Positions 15,624 through 23,489 of a DNA stretch of 33,323 bases are shown piece by piece; positions within the stretch are counted from its first letter, which is position 1; every line of letters starts with the position of its first letter. The stretch lies in the NCBI GenBank assembly GCA_028281945.1, contig JANQIW010000118.1, positions 1 through 33,323 of the forward strand. Reading direction: 5' to 3'. Source of the stretch: Prochloraceae cyanobacterium PL24a_bin.78. GTDB taxonomy: Bacteria; Cyanobacteriota; Cyanobacteriia; Cyanobacteriales; JANQIW01. The notes under the pieces are model-generated. The model ran no database searches. It worked only from the letters and a program-made list of their open reading frames with translations, and had not been told where the DNA came from. The translations under genes and the position numbers were made by a program.

Positions 15624-16916
15624 TCAAACACTATACCAATTATGTAAAACCATTTGCTGAATTTCCCGTAAAGGCTGAGAATTTTCACGAGCCAATCGAG
15701 CACAATCTTCATATTCAGGCTGAACATTAATAATCTTTTTCTCGTTATCCCTACCAATACTTGCAACTTTAACCCGAACTTTACCGTAAACAGTATCCAC
15801 CTCATCTATTCTGCGATCCAAAATAGCCCTTTCTTGAATAAGCCTCCTAATACCTAAAGTAGTAGTTTCTCTAAAAATAATCCCTTCGCAAGTAGAAATA
15901 ACATCCATTGGACAGATAACAGTTAATAAAATACCAGGACGAGACTTTTTCATCCCAATACCTTGAGTAAAAACATCCACCGCTCCAGCCTCAAATAACC
16001 TGTCAAATATATAACCGATCGCTTGAGGATTGAGATCATCAACTTGAGTTTCCAGTACAGCAATCGTTTCTAAAGTAGGAGATAGAGACTCAGATATCTG
16101 AGTAGAAGAATTAAAAGAATCAGAAAAAACAGCACTTTCTCCCAACCAAAGCCTAACTAAATTAGGAAGAAGTAGATCTTTAGTACCCGCCCCCAAACCA
16201 ACACGATGAAATTTCATAGGAGGAGGAGAGATAAAATCCTTAGCCAGAGTAACCACAATAGCCGCTCCAGTAGGAGTAACCAATTCCGACTCAATGCCAT
16301 TATTATAAACAGGCACCTCACGAGATTCCCACAACTTCAAAACAGCAGGCACAGGCACCGGCAATTTACCATGGGCAGCTTTCACAATACCACCTCCAGT
16401 GGGCAAAGGAGAACAATATAACTCATCGATAGATAACCAATCCAAGCCCAAACAAGTTCCCACAATATCCACAATGGCATCAGTAGCCCCCACCTCGTGG
16501 AAATGTACCTTTTCCGGTTCGATTCCATGAACTGCGCCTTCAGCGATCGCCAACTGACGAAATACTTGTAAACTCCAATCTGTAGCTTTTGGAGGCAAAC
16601 CAGCTTGTTGGATTAATCTTTCTATTTCGGGTAAATGTCTGGCAGGAGGATGATGGTGATGGTGGGAATGAGAATGATGATCATGATTATGCTGATGAGA
16701 AGACTCTTCTTCTGTCAGTAAATCCACAAATACCTTAGTAGCTAATTGACCATTTTTTTTTACCTTTTCTTCCCTCAGACGGTATTCAGAATCAATCCCT
16801 AAACCCTTAAGTTTTTCAATTAAATATGCTAAAGGAACACCTATATCTACTAATGCTCCTAAACACATATCCCCTGCAATTCCAGTTTTACATTCTAAAT
16901 AAGCTATTTTTGTCAT
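15624..16916 (-). CDS. larC: Nickel insertion protein LarC
   Basis: LarC inserts nickel into the pincer cofactor (pyridinium-3,5-bisthiocarboxylic acid mononucleotide) used by lactate racemase and related enzymes. The 430-residue product starts with the family motif AYLECKTGIAGDMCLGALVD and has a His-rich metal-handling linker at about residues 74-92 (SHQHNHDHHSHSHHHHHP), then HFHEVGATDAIVDIVG and SPLPTGGGIVKAAHGKLPVP. The C-terminal half has VLETQVDDLNPQAIGY and the KSRPGILLTVIC motif. Unlike lactobacilli, where larC can be made by programmed frameshifting as LarC1/LarC2, the frame here is continuous. No larA, larB or larE is in the window. An HIP1 octamer lies at 16543. Confidence 0.93.
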   Translation of the reverse strand: MTKIAYLECKTGIAGDMCLGALVDIGVPLAYLIEKLKGLGIDSEYRLREEKVKKNGQLATKVFVDLLTEEESSHQHNHDHHSHSHHHHHPPARHLPEIERLIQQAGLPPKATDWSLQVFRQLAIAEGAVHGIEPEKVHFHEVGATDAIVDIVGTCLGLDWLSIDELYCSPLPTGGGIVKAAHGKLPVPVPAVLKLWESREVPVYNNGIESELVTPTGAAIVVTLAKDFISPPPMKFHRVGLGAGTKDLLLPNLVRLWLGESAVFSDSFNSSTQISESLSPTLETIAVLETQVDDLNPQAIGYIFDRLFEAGAVDVFTQGIGMKKSRPGILLTVICPMDVISTCEGIIFRETTTLGIRRLIQERAILDRRIDEVDTVYGKVRVKVASIGRDNEKKIINVQPEYEDCARLARENSQPLREIQQMVLHNWYSV

Positions 16917-17258
16917 TATTTTTAATTTAAAAAATTCAATAATAATTCATTAATTATTTTCTACTTCATTGTACAATATTTATTGAGATTTTAATTTATT
17001 TATAAACATTTTTTTTTGCAGATAAGACAACTAAATCACCATTAAATATTTGATATAAGCCAGAAAATTACTAAAATAGTAGTAGAGTTATCCCAGATAA
17101 CTCTTGCATAATGATTTGATGAGCCTGTCTGTGAAAATTAATCTTCCAAGACAACTCTAGCAATTTTTCTCTACTAAGATTATTTTCCAAACTTTTCTAA
17201 TAAATATTTTCTAGATCCAAGAGAAATAATAGATTACAGGAACATTAATTACAATATT
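16917..17258. other. Intergenic region with one strong hairpin
   Basis: A 342-bp AT-rich gap between larC and the DRE-TIM enzyme, both on the minus strand. It holds the hairpin at 17084-17104. I see nothing else. Confidence 0.6.
17084..17104. repeat. Perfect 9-bp inverted repeat with 3-nt loop
   Basis: AGAGTTATC, loop CCA, GATAACTCT. The stem is perfect. Neither side has a clean run of T, so it is not a textbook intrinsic terminator. It lies about 155 bp downstream of the DRE-TIM gene and about 170 bp upstream of larC on the minus strand. Confidence 0.8.
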
Positions 17259-18212
17259 TTAACCATAATTTTGTAACCCTATAAATTCTGGTTCAATCCA
17301 ATTGTAAGAAATTGTATCTCTATCAACAGCTTTTTTATGTAAATGTGCCGTATGAAGGAAAGCATATTGCCCTGTAATAGGAGAAGATACAGAAACCGGG
17401 CGATTAGAAAAAAGAGCAACGTCATCGCTAATCTTTTGAATAAGTTTAGGAGGAAGGGGATTTCGCCATCCCTTATAACATAAATTCACAGCTAAAGCCA
17501 AAGTATCAGTAATACCGCAACGCTCTCCTAATCCATTAACAGCACAAGAAATACGATTGATCCCGCCATCAATAGCTGCTAAAGAATTAGCCATAGCCAA
17601 ACCCCGATCGTTATGAAAATGACCTTCCAAATCTACTTCCGGGAAAGTCTTTTTAATTTCAACAACTATTTTATTTATTTGATGAGGTTCAATAATCCCA
17701 ACTGTATCAGAAAAACAGATACAATCTGCCCCAGCTTCTATGGCTTTATCATAAGCTTCTAATAATAAAGATAAATTTGTGCGAGAAGAATCTTCCACTG
17801 TAAAACGGACTTTTAGACCTTTAGATTTAGCATAATCAATAGATTCTTTAATACAACTAAATATTTTTTCTATGGGCCATTGCACTCTAGTTGCCCGAGA
17901 GATTTCATTAACGCCGATAAAAATTCCTACCCAATCAACCCCAGCATGATATGCCGCATCGATATCAGATTGATTTGCTCTAGCATGAGTAATAACTTCA
18001 GTTAATTGAAGATCAACAATAGCCCTAGTAATCATGTGATGCTCTTCGTCTACAGCAGGATGGCATACTTCGATGGAATCTACCCCCAATTGATGAAGAA
18101 GAGAGGCAATTTCTATTGATTGAGAAAGGGTAAAATCGATACCTGGATAAGCTTGTCTTCCTTCTCTTAAAGTGGTATCTATCAGTTTGATTTGAGGTGG
18201 ATGGTTGCTCAT
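17259..18212 (-). CDS. Short DRE-TIM metallolyase (homocitrate/isopropylmalate synthase-like)
   Basis: A 317-residue (beta/alpha)8 enzyme of the HMG-CoA lyase-like/DRE-TIM superfamily. It has DTTLREG (12-18) at the metal and base site, the metal-binding HFHND at 198-202, and GLGERCG at 227-233, the pattern of alpha-isopropylmalate and homocitrate synthases. It lacks the C-terminal regulatory domain of LeuA, so feedback inhibition is not expected. The variant REGRQAYPG, in place of RDGEQ, separates it from ordinary LeuA. No nitrogenase, leucine or lysine pathway genes are near, so NifV or LeuA assignments are not supported. Acyl-CoA condensation with a 2-oxo acid is the family expectation, with the substrate open. 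Confidence 0.8.
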   Translation of the reverse strand: MSNHPPQIKLIDTTLREGRQAYPGIDFTLSQSIEIASLLHQLGVDSIEVCHPAVDEEHHMITRAIVDLQLTEVITHARANQSDIDAAYHAGVDWVGIFIGVNEISRATRVQWPIEKIFSCIKESIDYAKSKGLKVRFTVEDSSRTNLSLLLEAYDKAIEAGADCICFSDTVGIIEPHQINKIVVEIKKTFPEVDLEGHFHNDRGLAMANSLAAIDGGINRISCAVNGLGERCGITDTLALAVNLCYKGWRNPLPPKLIQKISDDVALFSNRPVSVSSPITGQYAFLHTAHLHKKAVDRDTISYNWIEPEFIGLQNYG

Positions 18213-18410
18213 AAAATACGATCGTACTAATTAAATAGTTTTAAAATGGGTTAATAAGAACTGTTCCATTTTAAATTAGTACAATTTTTTGGGATTCAAG
18301 TATTTATTAATCAATTATTTAAACTTTAATCAAATTTTGTTTTGATATTTAATATTTTTAGGTATCAACCATTACCTAATTTTTCTTTATTGTGTATTAT
18401 TCATTGTAGA

Positions 18411-19298
18411 TTATCTATTTTTATTAGTCCATTGGATAATTTTGCTAGCAACTATTTGAGGATTATCATTTTCAGTATTAATAAAAAGAGTACGATGAGC
18501 TGCTGTAGCTTCTAATTCTAACTTAGTTTTATCCACATCATAATTGCGTTTTTCTGTAACTAGAATTTTAAGTTTATCGTATAAATCTTGAGGAGATATT
18601 AAACCATCTTGAAGTTGTAAAAAAATTGCTTTTTCTTCAGATTTACTAAAGATAAAAGATGCTTCAGGAATACCTAAATCAGCAAAACTAGAAGAACTTA
18701 AAGAATTATGTTCCAATTGAGATTGTGATTGTAATTGGGATTTTAATTGGGATTGGGATGGAGAAATTCGATCGAAAGAATCATTACGAGTTAATAATCG
18801 CATTAAACGGGTTTTATAACTTGCTTGTAAAAAGACAAATCTAGCTAGGGGAAGTTTTGAGATAGCATAACGAATTTCATCAATACCTCGTAATCCATCA
18901 AAAATTAGATTAGATTCTAAAGCATCTTTTTTGATAGTAAGTTGAGTTAAAACGTGAGCCATTCCCCCCGAAAATCTTTGACGATAGCCACGGGTATATT
19001 CCATCCTTTGGAGACGACAAGAAACTTGCTCAGGTTTACCCATTAATTGAGCCATTTGAGGCAGAATAAATCGATCAGTTAAAGTACGTCTATTGGGGAG
19101 AAGGGTAAAAGAAAAATCATTTTGAGTTAGATTATTAAGAGTAGTAGTTTTGCCGACTCCTGTTACACCAACAAAAATAGTAAATGGCATTTTATGAAGA
19201 GGGATCCAGTTTTTAAAGTTGTTTATGCCTAAACTAAGAGTATCTTCAGTTAATTCAAAAGTTGGTTTGGGAAAATTTTTACTAGGAGATTCTAACAT
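18411..19298 (-). CDS. P-loop NTPase of unknown role
   Basis: A 295-residue protein with Walker A GVTGVGKTT at residues 44-52 and a likely Walker B in NLIFDGLRGID (130-140). The size and order resemble nucleoside- or small-molecule-kinase-like P-loop proteins: PNRRTLTDRF after the P-loop, and LARFVFLQASYKTRLMRL, a segment like the substrate-binding or LID helices of kinases. I cannot assign a substrate. Residues about 180-204 are a Ser/Gln/Leu low-complexity insertion encoded by short repeats (18715-18762). The gene precedes the DRE-TIM enzyme on the same strand with a 198-bp gap, so co-transcription is possible but not obvious. Confidence 0.7.
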   Translation of the reverse strand: MLESPSKNFPKPTFELTEDTLSLGINNFKNWIPLHKMPFTIFVGVTGVGKTTTLNNLTQNDFSFTLLPNRRTLTDRFILPQMAQLMGKPEQVSCRLQRMEYTRGYRQRFSGGMAHVLTQLTIKKDALESNLIFDGLRGIDEIRYAISKLPLARFVFLQASYKTRLMRLLTRNDSFDRISPSQSQLKSQLQSQSQLEHNSLSSSSFADLGIPEASFIFSKSEEKAIFLQLQDGLISPQDLYDKLKILVTEKRNYDVDKTKLELEATAAHRTLFINTENDNPQIVASKIIQWTNKNR

Positions 19299-19442
19299 TA
19301 TTATTTTATAATTTTTGATGTTATATTTTAATTCCTCAACTGTAATCTACGATGAGTATTTTTACCAGTGTTTTTAACTCAAAAAATATAGTAATTTTTA
19401 ATATTAAAGATAAAAAAGATTAATTGAACTTTTTATACAAAT

Positions 19443-20096
19443 ATGGCTACTTTTTACAATCTTCATCCACAAAATCCACAACAACGTACCATCGATGAAA
19501 TTAAAGATGCTCTAACCAGGGGTGCAATTATGCTATATCCAACGGATACAGTTTATGCCATTGGTTGCGATTTAAATTCCAAGTCTGCGGTGGAAAGAGT
19601 AAGGGAACTTAAGAACTTATCTAACGATAAACCGTTAACTTTTTTATGTTCATCTTTATCCAATATTTCCGAATATGCTTTAGTATCGGATGAAGCTTAC
19701 CGAATCATGAAGCGTTTAATACCCGGACCATATACTTTTTTATTACCTGCTACCAAGTTAGTTCCTAAATTAGTTATGAGTCCTAAACGGAAAACCACTG
19801 GTATTAGAGTTCCAAATCAGCAATTTTGCCAAGCACTTTTGCAAACTTTAGGGAATCCCATTATTTCAACTTCAGCACATTTACCCGATGAAGAGGGGGA
19901 ATTTCCTACCATTGGCTTAGAAAAAGCTAAGTTATTTGATGCTTTAGAAAATTTAGTAGATCTAATTATCGATAATGATTCAGAACCGGGTTTTGAAGTT
20001 TCTACTATAATCGATTTTTCCACAGATTCCCCAGCCATTATTCGTCAAGGTTTAGGTTGGGAAGAATTGCAAAATTGGTTGACTGTGAAAAATTAA
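19443..20096 (+). CDS. YciO/Sua5/YrdC-family protein
   Basis: A 217-residue YrdC-fold protein. It shows the family signature GAIMLYPTDTVYAIGCD (about 28-44), KPLTFLCSS (RNA/nucleotide-binding region), PGPYTFLLPAT, TTGIRVPNQ and ISTSAHLP. The YrdC/Sua5 group makes threonylcarbamoyl-AMP for tRNA t6A. The KPLTFLC segment and overall pattern are closer to YciO than to true Sua5, and no C-terminal Sua5 domain is present. Thus a role in t6A is possible but not certain. It diverges from the P-loop gene. The stop is directly followed by a C/T-rich repeat. Confidence 0.85.
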   Translation: MATFYNLHPQNPQQRTIDEIKDALTRGAIMLYPTDTVYAIGCDLNSKSAVERVRELKNLSNDKPLTFLCSSLSNISEYALVSDEAYRIMKRLIPGPYTFLLPATKLVPKLVMSPKRKTTGIRVPNQQFCQALLQTLGNPIISTSAHLPDEEGEFPTIGLEKAKLFDALENLVDLIIDNDSEPGFEVSTIIDFSTDSPAIIRQGLGWEELQNWLTVKN

Positions 20097-20103
20097 GCTT
20101 TAC

Positions 20104-20430
20104 TTGCTTCCCATTGCCCTATTCTCCCATTCTCCCATTCTCCCATTCTCCCATTCTCCCATTCTCCCATTCTCAAGAAACTCCCACTCTCCCCAATCTC
20201 CCCATTCCCATTATCACCATCAATCATTCTCAAAAAACCACTCTCCCATTCTCCCATTCATTAATCTCATACCAAATTGTCTTTAAAGATGATAGAGTTA
20301 AAGCTCTCTTTTCCCTGCTGATTCCCAGTCCAAAACCCATCTTCCTTGTCCTCCTTGTCCCCCTTGTCCCCCTTGTTTCCCCCTAACCATTGTATATCAT
20401 GCTTTTGGAAAAATGATATCAGGTGTAAGA
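20104..20430 (+). repeat. Dispersed modular repeat with octamer array
   Basis: The region holds six consecutive TCTCCCAT octamers (20123-20170), TCAAGAAACTCCCACTC, an ATACCAAATTGTCTTTAA plus GATGATAGAGTT end (about 20270-20300), CTTGTCCCCCTTGT units (about 20344-20382), and an end TGTATATCATGCTTTTGG followed by AAAAATGATATC (20391-20421). The end contains an imperfect inverted repeat, ATATCAT/ATGATAT. It separates the YciO-like and PHP genes. Open frames at 20057-20386 only read through the repeats. Confidence 0.85.
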
Positions 20431-20512
20431 TCAATTTTATTTCTGCATCAATTCTCAACTTTTGTTATGGTAAGAAATACAAACACTCTTAAAAATTTTA
20501 ACAAGATCGTCA

Positions 20513-21202
20513 ATGACAATTTTGGATTTTGCTGCACCAGAAACGGAAAATACAGAACTACTGAAATCTGTTTGGCAAAAGATCAACTTAAATAGTTGTC
20601 CTCACCAATACAATTTTCATATGCACACCATCTATTCTGACGGCCAGTTAAAACCAGAGGAATTGATGAAGCAGGCAATTGAAATTGGTTTAAAAGGAAT
20701 GGCTATTACCGATCATCATTCTACCGGTGGTTTTGAAATAGCTCAAAACTATTTAAAGGATTTGGCCAAAAAAGGGAAGAAATCTTTACCTTATTTATGG
20801 AGTGGTGTAGAAATCACCTCTCGATTAAAGGGCGTAGAAGTTCATATTCTAGGCTATGGTTTTACCCCAAATCACCCTGCTATCCAAGAATATCTTGAGA
20901 ATTATTGTCCCAAAACCAATGGGGCTTTAGCAAAGGATGTTATTCATAAGATCCATCTGGCAGGAGGATTAGCCGTCTTGGCACATCCCGCTCGTTATCA
21001 ACGTTCTGCTTCTGAATTGATTATAGAGGCAGTATCCATAGGCATCGATGGGGTAGAAACTTATTATGGTTATGGTAATCCTAAACCTTGGGCTTGTAGC
21101 AAGAAGCAAACAGAATTGGTTAAAACTTATGCCCAAAAATATAATTTATTTTCTACCTGCGGTACTGATACTCATGGATTAAGTTTATTGTTTAAAATCT
21201 AA
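20513..21202 (+). CDS. PHP-domain phosphoesterase-like protein
   Basis: A 229-residue PHP-family protein. All the metal-binding motifs of the fold are visible: HMHTIYSDG (36-44), ITDHHS (65-70), the glutamate in SGVEIT, LAHPARY, and TDTHG near the C-terminus. PHP proteins hydrolyse phosphoester bonds of nucleotides, short RNAs or small molecules (YciV/RNase AM, TrpH-like). This size is close to TrpH-like stand-alone enzymes. Cellular substrate cannot be told from sequence. An open frame starting at 20413 in another frame is not used. Confidence 0.88.
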   Translation: MTILDFAAPETENTELLKSVWQKINLNSCPHQYNFHMHTIYSDGQLKPEELMKQAIEIGLKGMAITDHHSTGGFEIAQNYLKDLAKKGKKSLPYLWSGVEITSRLKGVEVHILGYGFTPNHPAIQEYLENYCPKTNGALAKDVIHKIHLAGGLAVLAHPARYQRSASELIIEAVSIGIDGVETYYGYGNPKPWACSKKQTELVKTYAQKYNLFSTCGTDTHGLSLLFKI

Positions 21203-21209
21203 ATGCTAA

Positions 21210-21255
21210 TAGCAGGAAATTTTCAAACTTTTTCAGACAACATTTTGTCCTGCTA
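21210..21255. repeat. Inverted repeat after the PHP gene
   Basis: TAGCAGGA (21210-21217) and TCCTGCTA (21248-21255) can pair as an 8-bp stem with a 30-nt loop just after the PHP stop codon. The long loop and lack of a T-run make it a weak terminator candidate. The TAGCAGGAAAT arm also occurs at 31267. Confidence 0.45.
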
Positions 21256-21351
21256 TATATACTTATTTTTGATTTTATCGTGTATTTCTAATTTAATTTA
21301 GGTTGTTTTCTCTAGCTAAAGTTAGCTTTTTTCATTAAAAACTATTGATCC

Positions 21352-21459
21352 CTAACCTAAACCAAAACTCATTAAAGCAATAATTCCTACGCTCATTAGA
21401 GCTAACATAATTGCTAAAATAATTGAATCACTTAAATCGTTTTGTTTTGATACTCTCAT
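21352..21459 (-). CDS. 35-residue single-helix membrane peptide
   Basis: A short frame encodes MRVSKQNDLSDSIILAIMLA followed by LMSVGIIALMSFGLG: a polar N-terminus of about 12 residues and one membrane helix. An AGAAGG ribosome binding site lies 8-9 bases before the ATG (complement of about 21468-21473). The size and layout are like the small single-helix subunits of cyanobacterial thylakoid complexes, but I cannot match it to a named one (Psb, Psa, Pet or Ndh). It lies convergent to the PHP gene in a gap of nearly 600 bp. Confidence 0.55.
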   Translation of the reverse strand: MRVSKQNDLSDSIILAIMLALMSVGIIALMSFGLG

Positions 21460-21705
21460 TTTTTTTACCTTCTGCTAGAAATTATTATTCTCTACAGTTT
21501 TTATCCTAATCCATTGATCCCCGACTTTCTAAGAAAAGATATCTTTATTAATAAAGCTTGATTTTCCTTAATAAAATTAGGTTTGAGTTATCAGGATTTT
21601 AGTTGGTAATCTCTTGATTCCTTATGCTGATATAGCTATAAGTATTTACTTTAATGTTAAGATATGTATCGATATTTAATAATAGACAAATTGGTATAAT
21701 ACAGT
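21460..21705. other. AT-rich spacer with a repeat-family end
   Basis: No gene seen. Around 21675-21705 the minus strand reads TATACCAATTTGTCTATTATT, close to the ATACCAATTTGTCTTTA end of the dispersed repeats at 20270 and 31280, so this may be a solitary repeat end. The upstream region of the 35-residue peptide gene lies in the left part. Confidence 0.4.
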
Positions 21706-21734
21706 TAAAAACCCCGTATATAATTATTGCGGGG
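21706..21734 (-). terminator. Intrinsic terminator of the response regulator gene
   Basis: On the minus strand CCCCG, a 13-nt AT-rich loop and CGGGG form a stem (21712-21716 with 21730-21734) followed by TTTTT (complement of 21707-21711). It lies about 60 bp after the stop codon of the response regulator. Confidence 0.75.
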
Positions 21735-21793
21735 AAAAGTTAAAGAAAAATAATTATTACTGATTACTGATTATTTAACTATTTATTATCTAA

Positions 21794-22489
21794 CTATTTA
21801 GTTAATCCATGGGTTAAAGCAAAACGCACTAATTCAGTACGACTATTAGTTTCAGTTTTATTAAATAATCTACTGACATACTTTTCTACATTTCTTACAC
21901 TAGTTTCTAATTTTTTAGCTATTTCTTTATTCATTAAACCTTGTGCTACGAGATCCAATACATTTTGTTCTCTAGGTGTTAAGTCAATTTTGTTCGGAGG
22001 GGGGGTAGTTACAAGATTAGAAGTTTGACCTAATTTATCTTTGATTTCTCTTAACTCCTGAGCAATTTCTTCTAAATGAGGAGTATTTCCAGAACTTTGA
22101 GTATTAAGTTTTTGTTTTTCGAGGAGATTTTTGACAATAACTTCTAATTCTTCAGGATCAAAAGGTTTGGATAAATAAGCATCACAACCTGCTTTGTAAC
22201 CTTCGATTCGATCGGAAGTCATGCCACGAGCAGTAAGAAATACCACAGGAAGAGATTTAAAACGAGAATCTTCTCGTAACTTTCTCAGAAATTCATAGCC
22301 ATCAACTTGGGGCATCATGATATCAGAAACAATTAAATTAGGAGGATCATTTTGGATCAATTCCCAAGCTTGATTAGCATTACTAGCAGTTAAAACTTGA
22401 AATTGTTCATCATCTTCAAGATAGGCTTGAATAGATTCTCTTACCCCAGGCTCATCATCAACAAGTAAAACTTTATCAAGATTTGACAT
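21794..22489 (-). CDS. NarL/LuxR-type response regulator
   Basis: A 231-residue two-component regulator. The receiver domain (1-125) has the acidic pair Asp11/Asp12, the phosphorylation site Asp56 (VSDIMMP), the conserved Thr (VVFLTARG) and Lys in LSKPFDPEEL. A linker with coiled-coil character (140-160) leads to a LuxR-type HTH domain (about 168-231) with LTPREQNVLDLVAQGLMNKE. The high conservation pattern suggests a core cyanobacterial regulator, possibly of the Ycf29-like group, but I will not fix a name. No histidine kinase gene is adjacent. It ends at a clear terminator. Its leader contains a 12-bp triple repeat and lacks a Shine-Dalgarno sequence. Confidence 0.9.
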   Translation of the reverse strand: MSNLDKVLLVDDEPGVRESIQAYLEDDEQFQVLTASNANQAWELIQNDPPNLIVSDIMMPQVDGYEFLRKLREDSRFKSLPVVFLTARGMTSDRIEGYKAGCDAYLSKPFDPEELEVIVKNLLEKQKLNTQSSGNTPHLEEIAQELREIKDKLGQTSNLVTTPPPNKIDLTPREQNVLDLVAQGLMNKEIAKKLETSVRNVEKYVSRLFNKTETNSRTELVRFALTHGLTK

Positions 22490-22794
22490 ATTTGTTACTA
22501 ACTTTATTACTAAATTTATTACTAACTTTATATTTTGCGGATTTTTTAGATAATGAAAATTGCTAAATTAGGTGAATGGTAAATGATTAATAATTAACTA
22601 TTTAACTATTTAACGATTAACAATAAAGTATTTTATCAATACAATTGAGCAATCAAAACTTATTAATTTTAATTTAACAAAAAATTTGAAAATGTTAATA
22701 CATTATTATAACTATTTTTTTGTTGGAACTACAACATATTTTGTCCCAAAACCTAGTTAAAATTTTCAGAAAGTCAATTTAGGCGAGGTTAAAG
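22490..22794. promoter_or_regulatory. Divergent promoter region of response regulator and hypothetical
   Basis: A 305-bp AT-rich gap between divergent genes. Besides the 12-bp triple repeat at 22495-22530 it has a short AACTATTT repeat (about 22598-22615) that is also seen beyond the 3' end of the regulator gene (about 21777-21800). No clear promoter hexamers could be fixed. Confidence 0.4.
22495..22530. repeat. Three 12-bp tandem repeats at the regulator start
   Basis: TTACTAACTTTA, TTACTAAATTTA, TTACTAACTTTA in a row, beginning 6 bp upstream of the response regulator start codon on the minus strand. They occupy the place where a ribosome binding site would be expected. Confidence 0.9.
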
Positions 22795-23076
22795 ATGGGA
22801 AAGTCTAGCCAAATCTATTGCTTTAGGGCTAGCTATAAAATGTCAACTCCAGAATTTGAAGGAGATAGAATACCCGATTGGTTATCAATAGAAACAAACT
22901 GGCAAGGTTATAAAATATCTACTCTTCCTTGGGTAGCTGATGTAGCAAGGGCATTAGATATCTTACCAATTGAAGATAGTTCCACAGATTGGATAGCATA
23001 TCTTGAAAGTGTTGGTTTTAAAGATCTTGTACCAATTTGTTGTGATGATTTTTTTGAAGATCGATTGTTTTTCTAG
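22795..23076 (+). CDS. Hypothetical protein, 93 residues
   Basis: A small acidic soluble protein rich in Trp and Asp (IPDWLSIETNWQGYKISTLPW and a C-terminal CCDDFFEDRLFF). I do not recognise a family. An internal ATG at 22840 (MSTPEFEGDRIPDW) would give a 78-residue product and is a plausible alternative start, since the first 15 residues look unlike the rest. It is divergent from the response regulator. Convergent with the DUF1232 gene, with a terminator between. Confidence 0.5.
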   Translation: MGKSSQIYCFRASYKMSTPEFEGDRIPDWLSIETNWQGYKISTLPWVADVARALDILPIEDSSTDWIAYLESVGFKDLVPICCDDFFEDRLFF

Positions 23077-23112
23077 TTTAAAATTTTAAGATTCTTAAAG
23101 AAAATAATCAAC

Positions 23113-23161
23113 CAAAAAAAATAATTTGCCTCTTTTCTCAATAGATTTCAGGGAAAGAGGC
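23113..23161 (-). terminator. Intrinsic terminator after the DUF1232 gene
   Basis: GCCTCTTT (23128-23135) pairs perfectly with AAAGAGGC (23154-23161). On the minus strand the stem is followed by AAATTATTTTTTTT. It begins 22 bp after the stop codon. On the plus strand no T-run follows, so it mainly serves the minus-strand gene. Confidence 0.8.
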
Positions 23162-23183
23162 TAGTAGTAATGGAAGTTAAAAG

Positions 23184-23489
23184 TTAATCCATAGAAACAG
23201 AATCAACATCTACAGTTTTTACATCAGCCTCTGGTTGAGTTGCTTGAGTAGAAGTGGGATTATCTTTGCGGAGTTTGCTATAGTCAATTACCATCTGGGA
23301 TACTTCAGTAAGAAGTAAAGTTAAGATCACAATATCATCAACTTGTCCGGCAATAGGGATTAAATCAGGGGATATATCTAGAGGGCTTAAGAGATAAAGA
23401 AGACTTCCAAGAATAATCCACCAACGATATTTAGGATTGCGAATAGTTTGGCTATACCAGTTATAAATTGATTTTGGTGTTACGTTCAT
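23184..23489 (-). CDS. DUF1232 (YkvA-like) membrane protein
   Basis: A 101-residue protein with the YkvA/DUF1232 core: a hydrophobic segment YRWWIILGSLLYLLSPLDIS, then the hallmark SPDLIPIAGQVDDIVILTLLL (about 39-60). A polar, acidic C-terminal tail rich in Thr/Gln/Val follows (about 78-101). The family is widespread and its function is unknown. It is expressed as a single gene judging from its own terminator at 23113-23161. Confidence 0.85.
   Translation of the reverse strand: MNVTPKSIYNWYSQTIRNPKYRWWIILGSLLYLLSPLDISPDLIPIAGQVDDIVILTLLLTEVSQMVIDYSKLRKDNPTSTQATQPEADVKTVDVDSVSMD

Noticed and set aside
20057-20458. Several open frames through the C/T-rich region, including Ser/Pro/His- and Leu/Val/Pro-rich ones
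   Set aside because: Low-complexity repeat translation with no ribosome binding site; one overlaps the end of the YciO-like gene.
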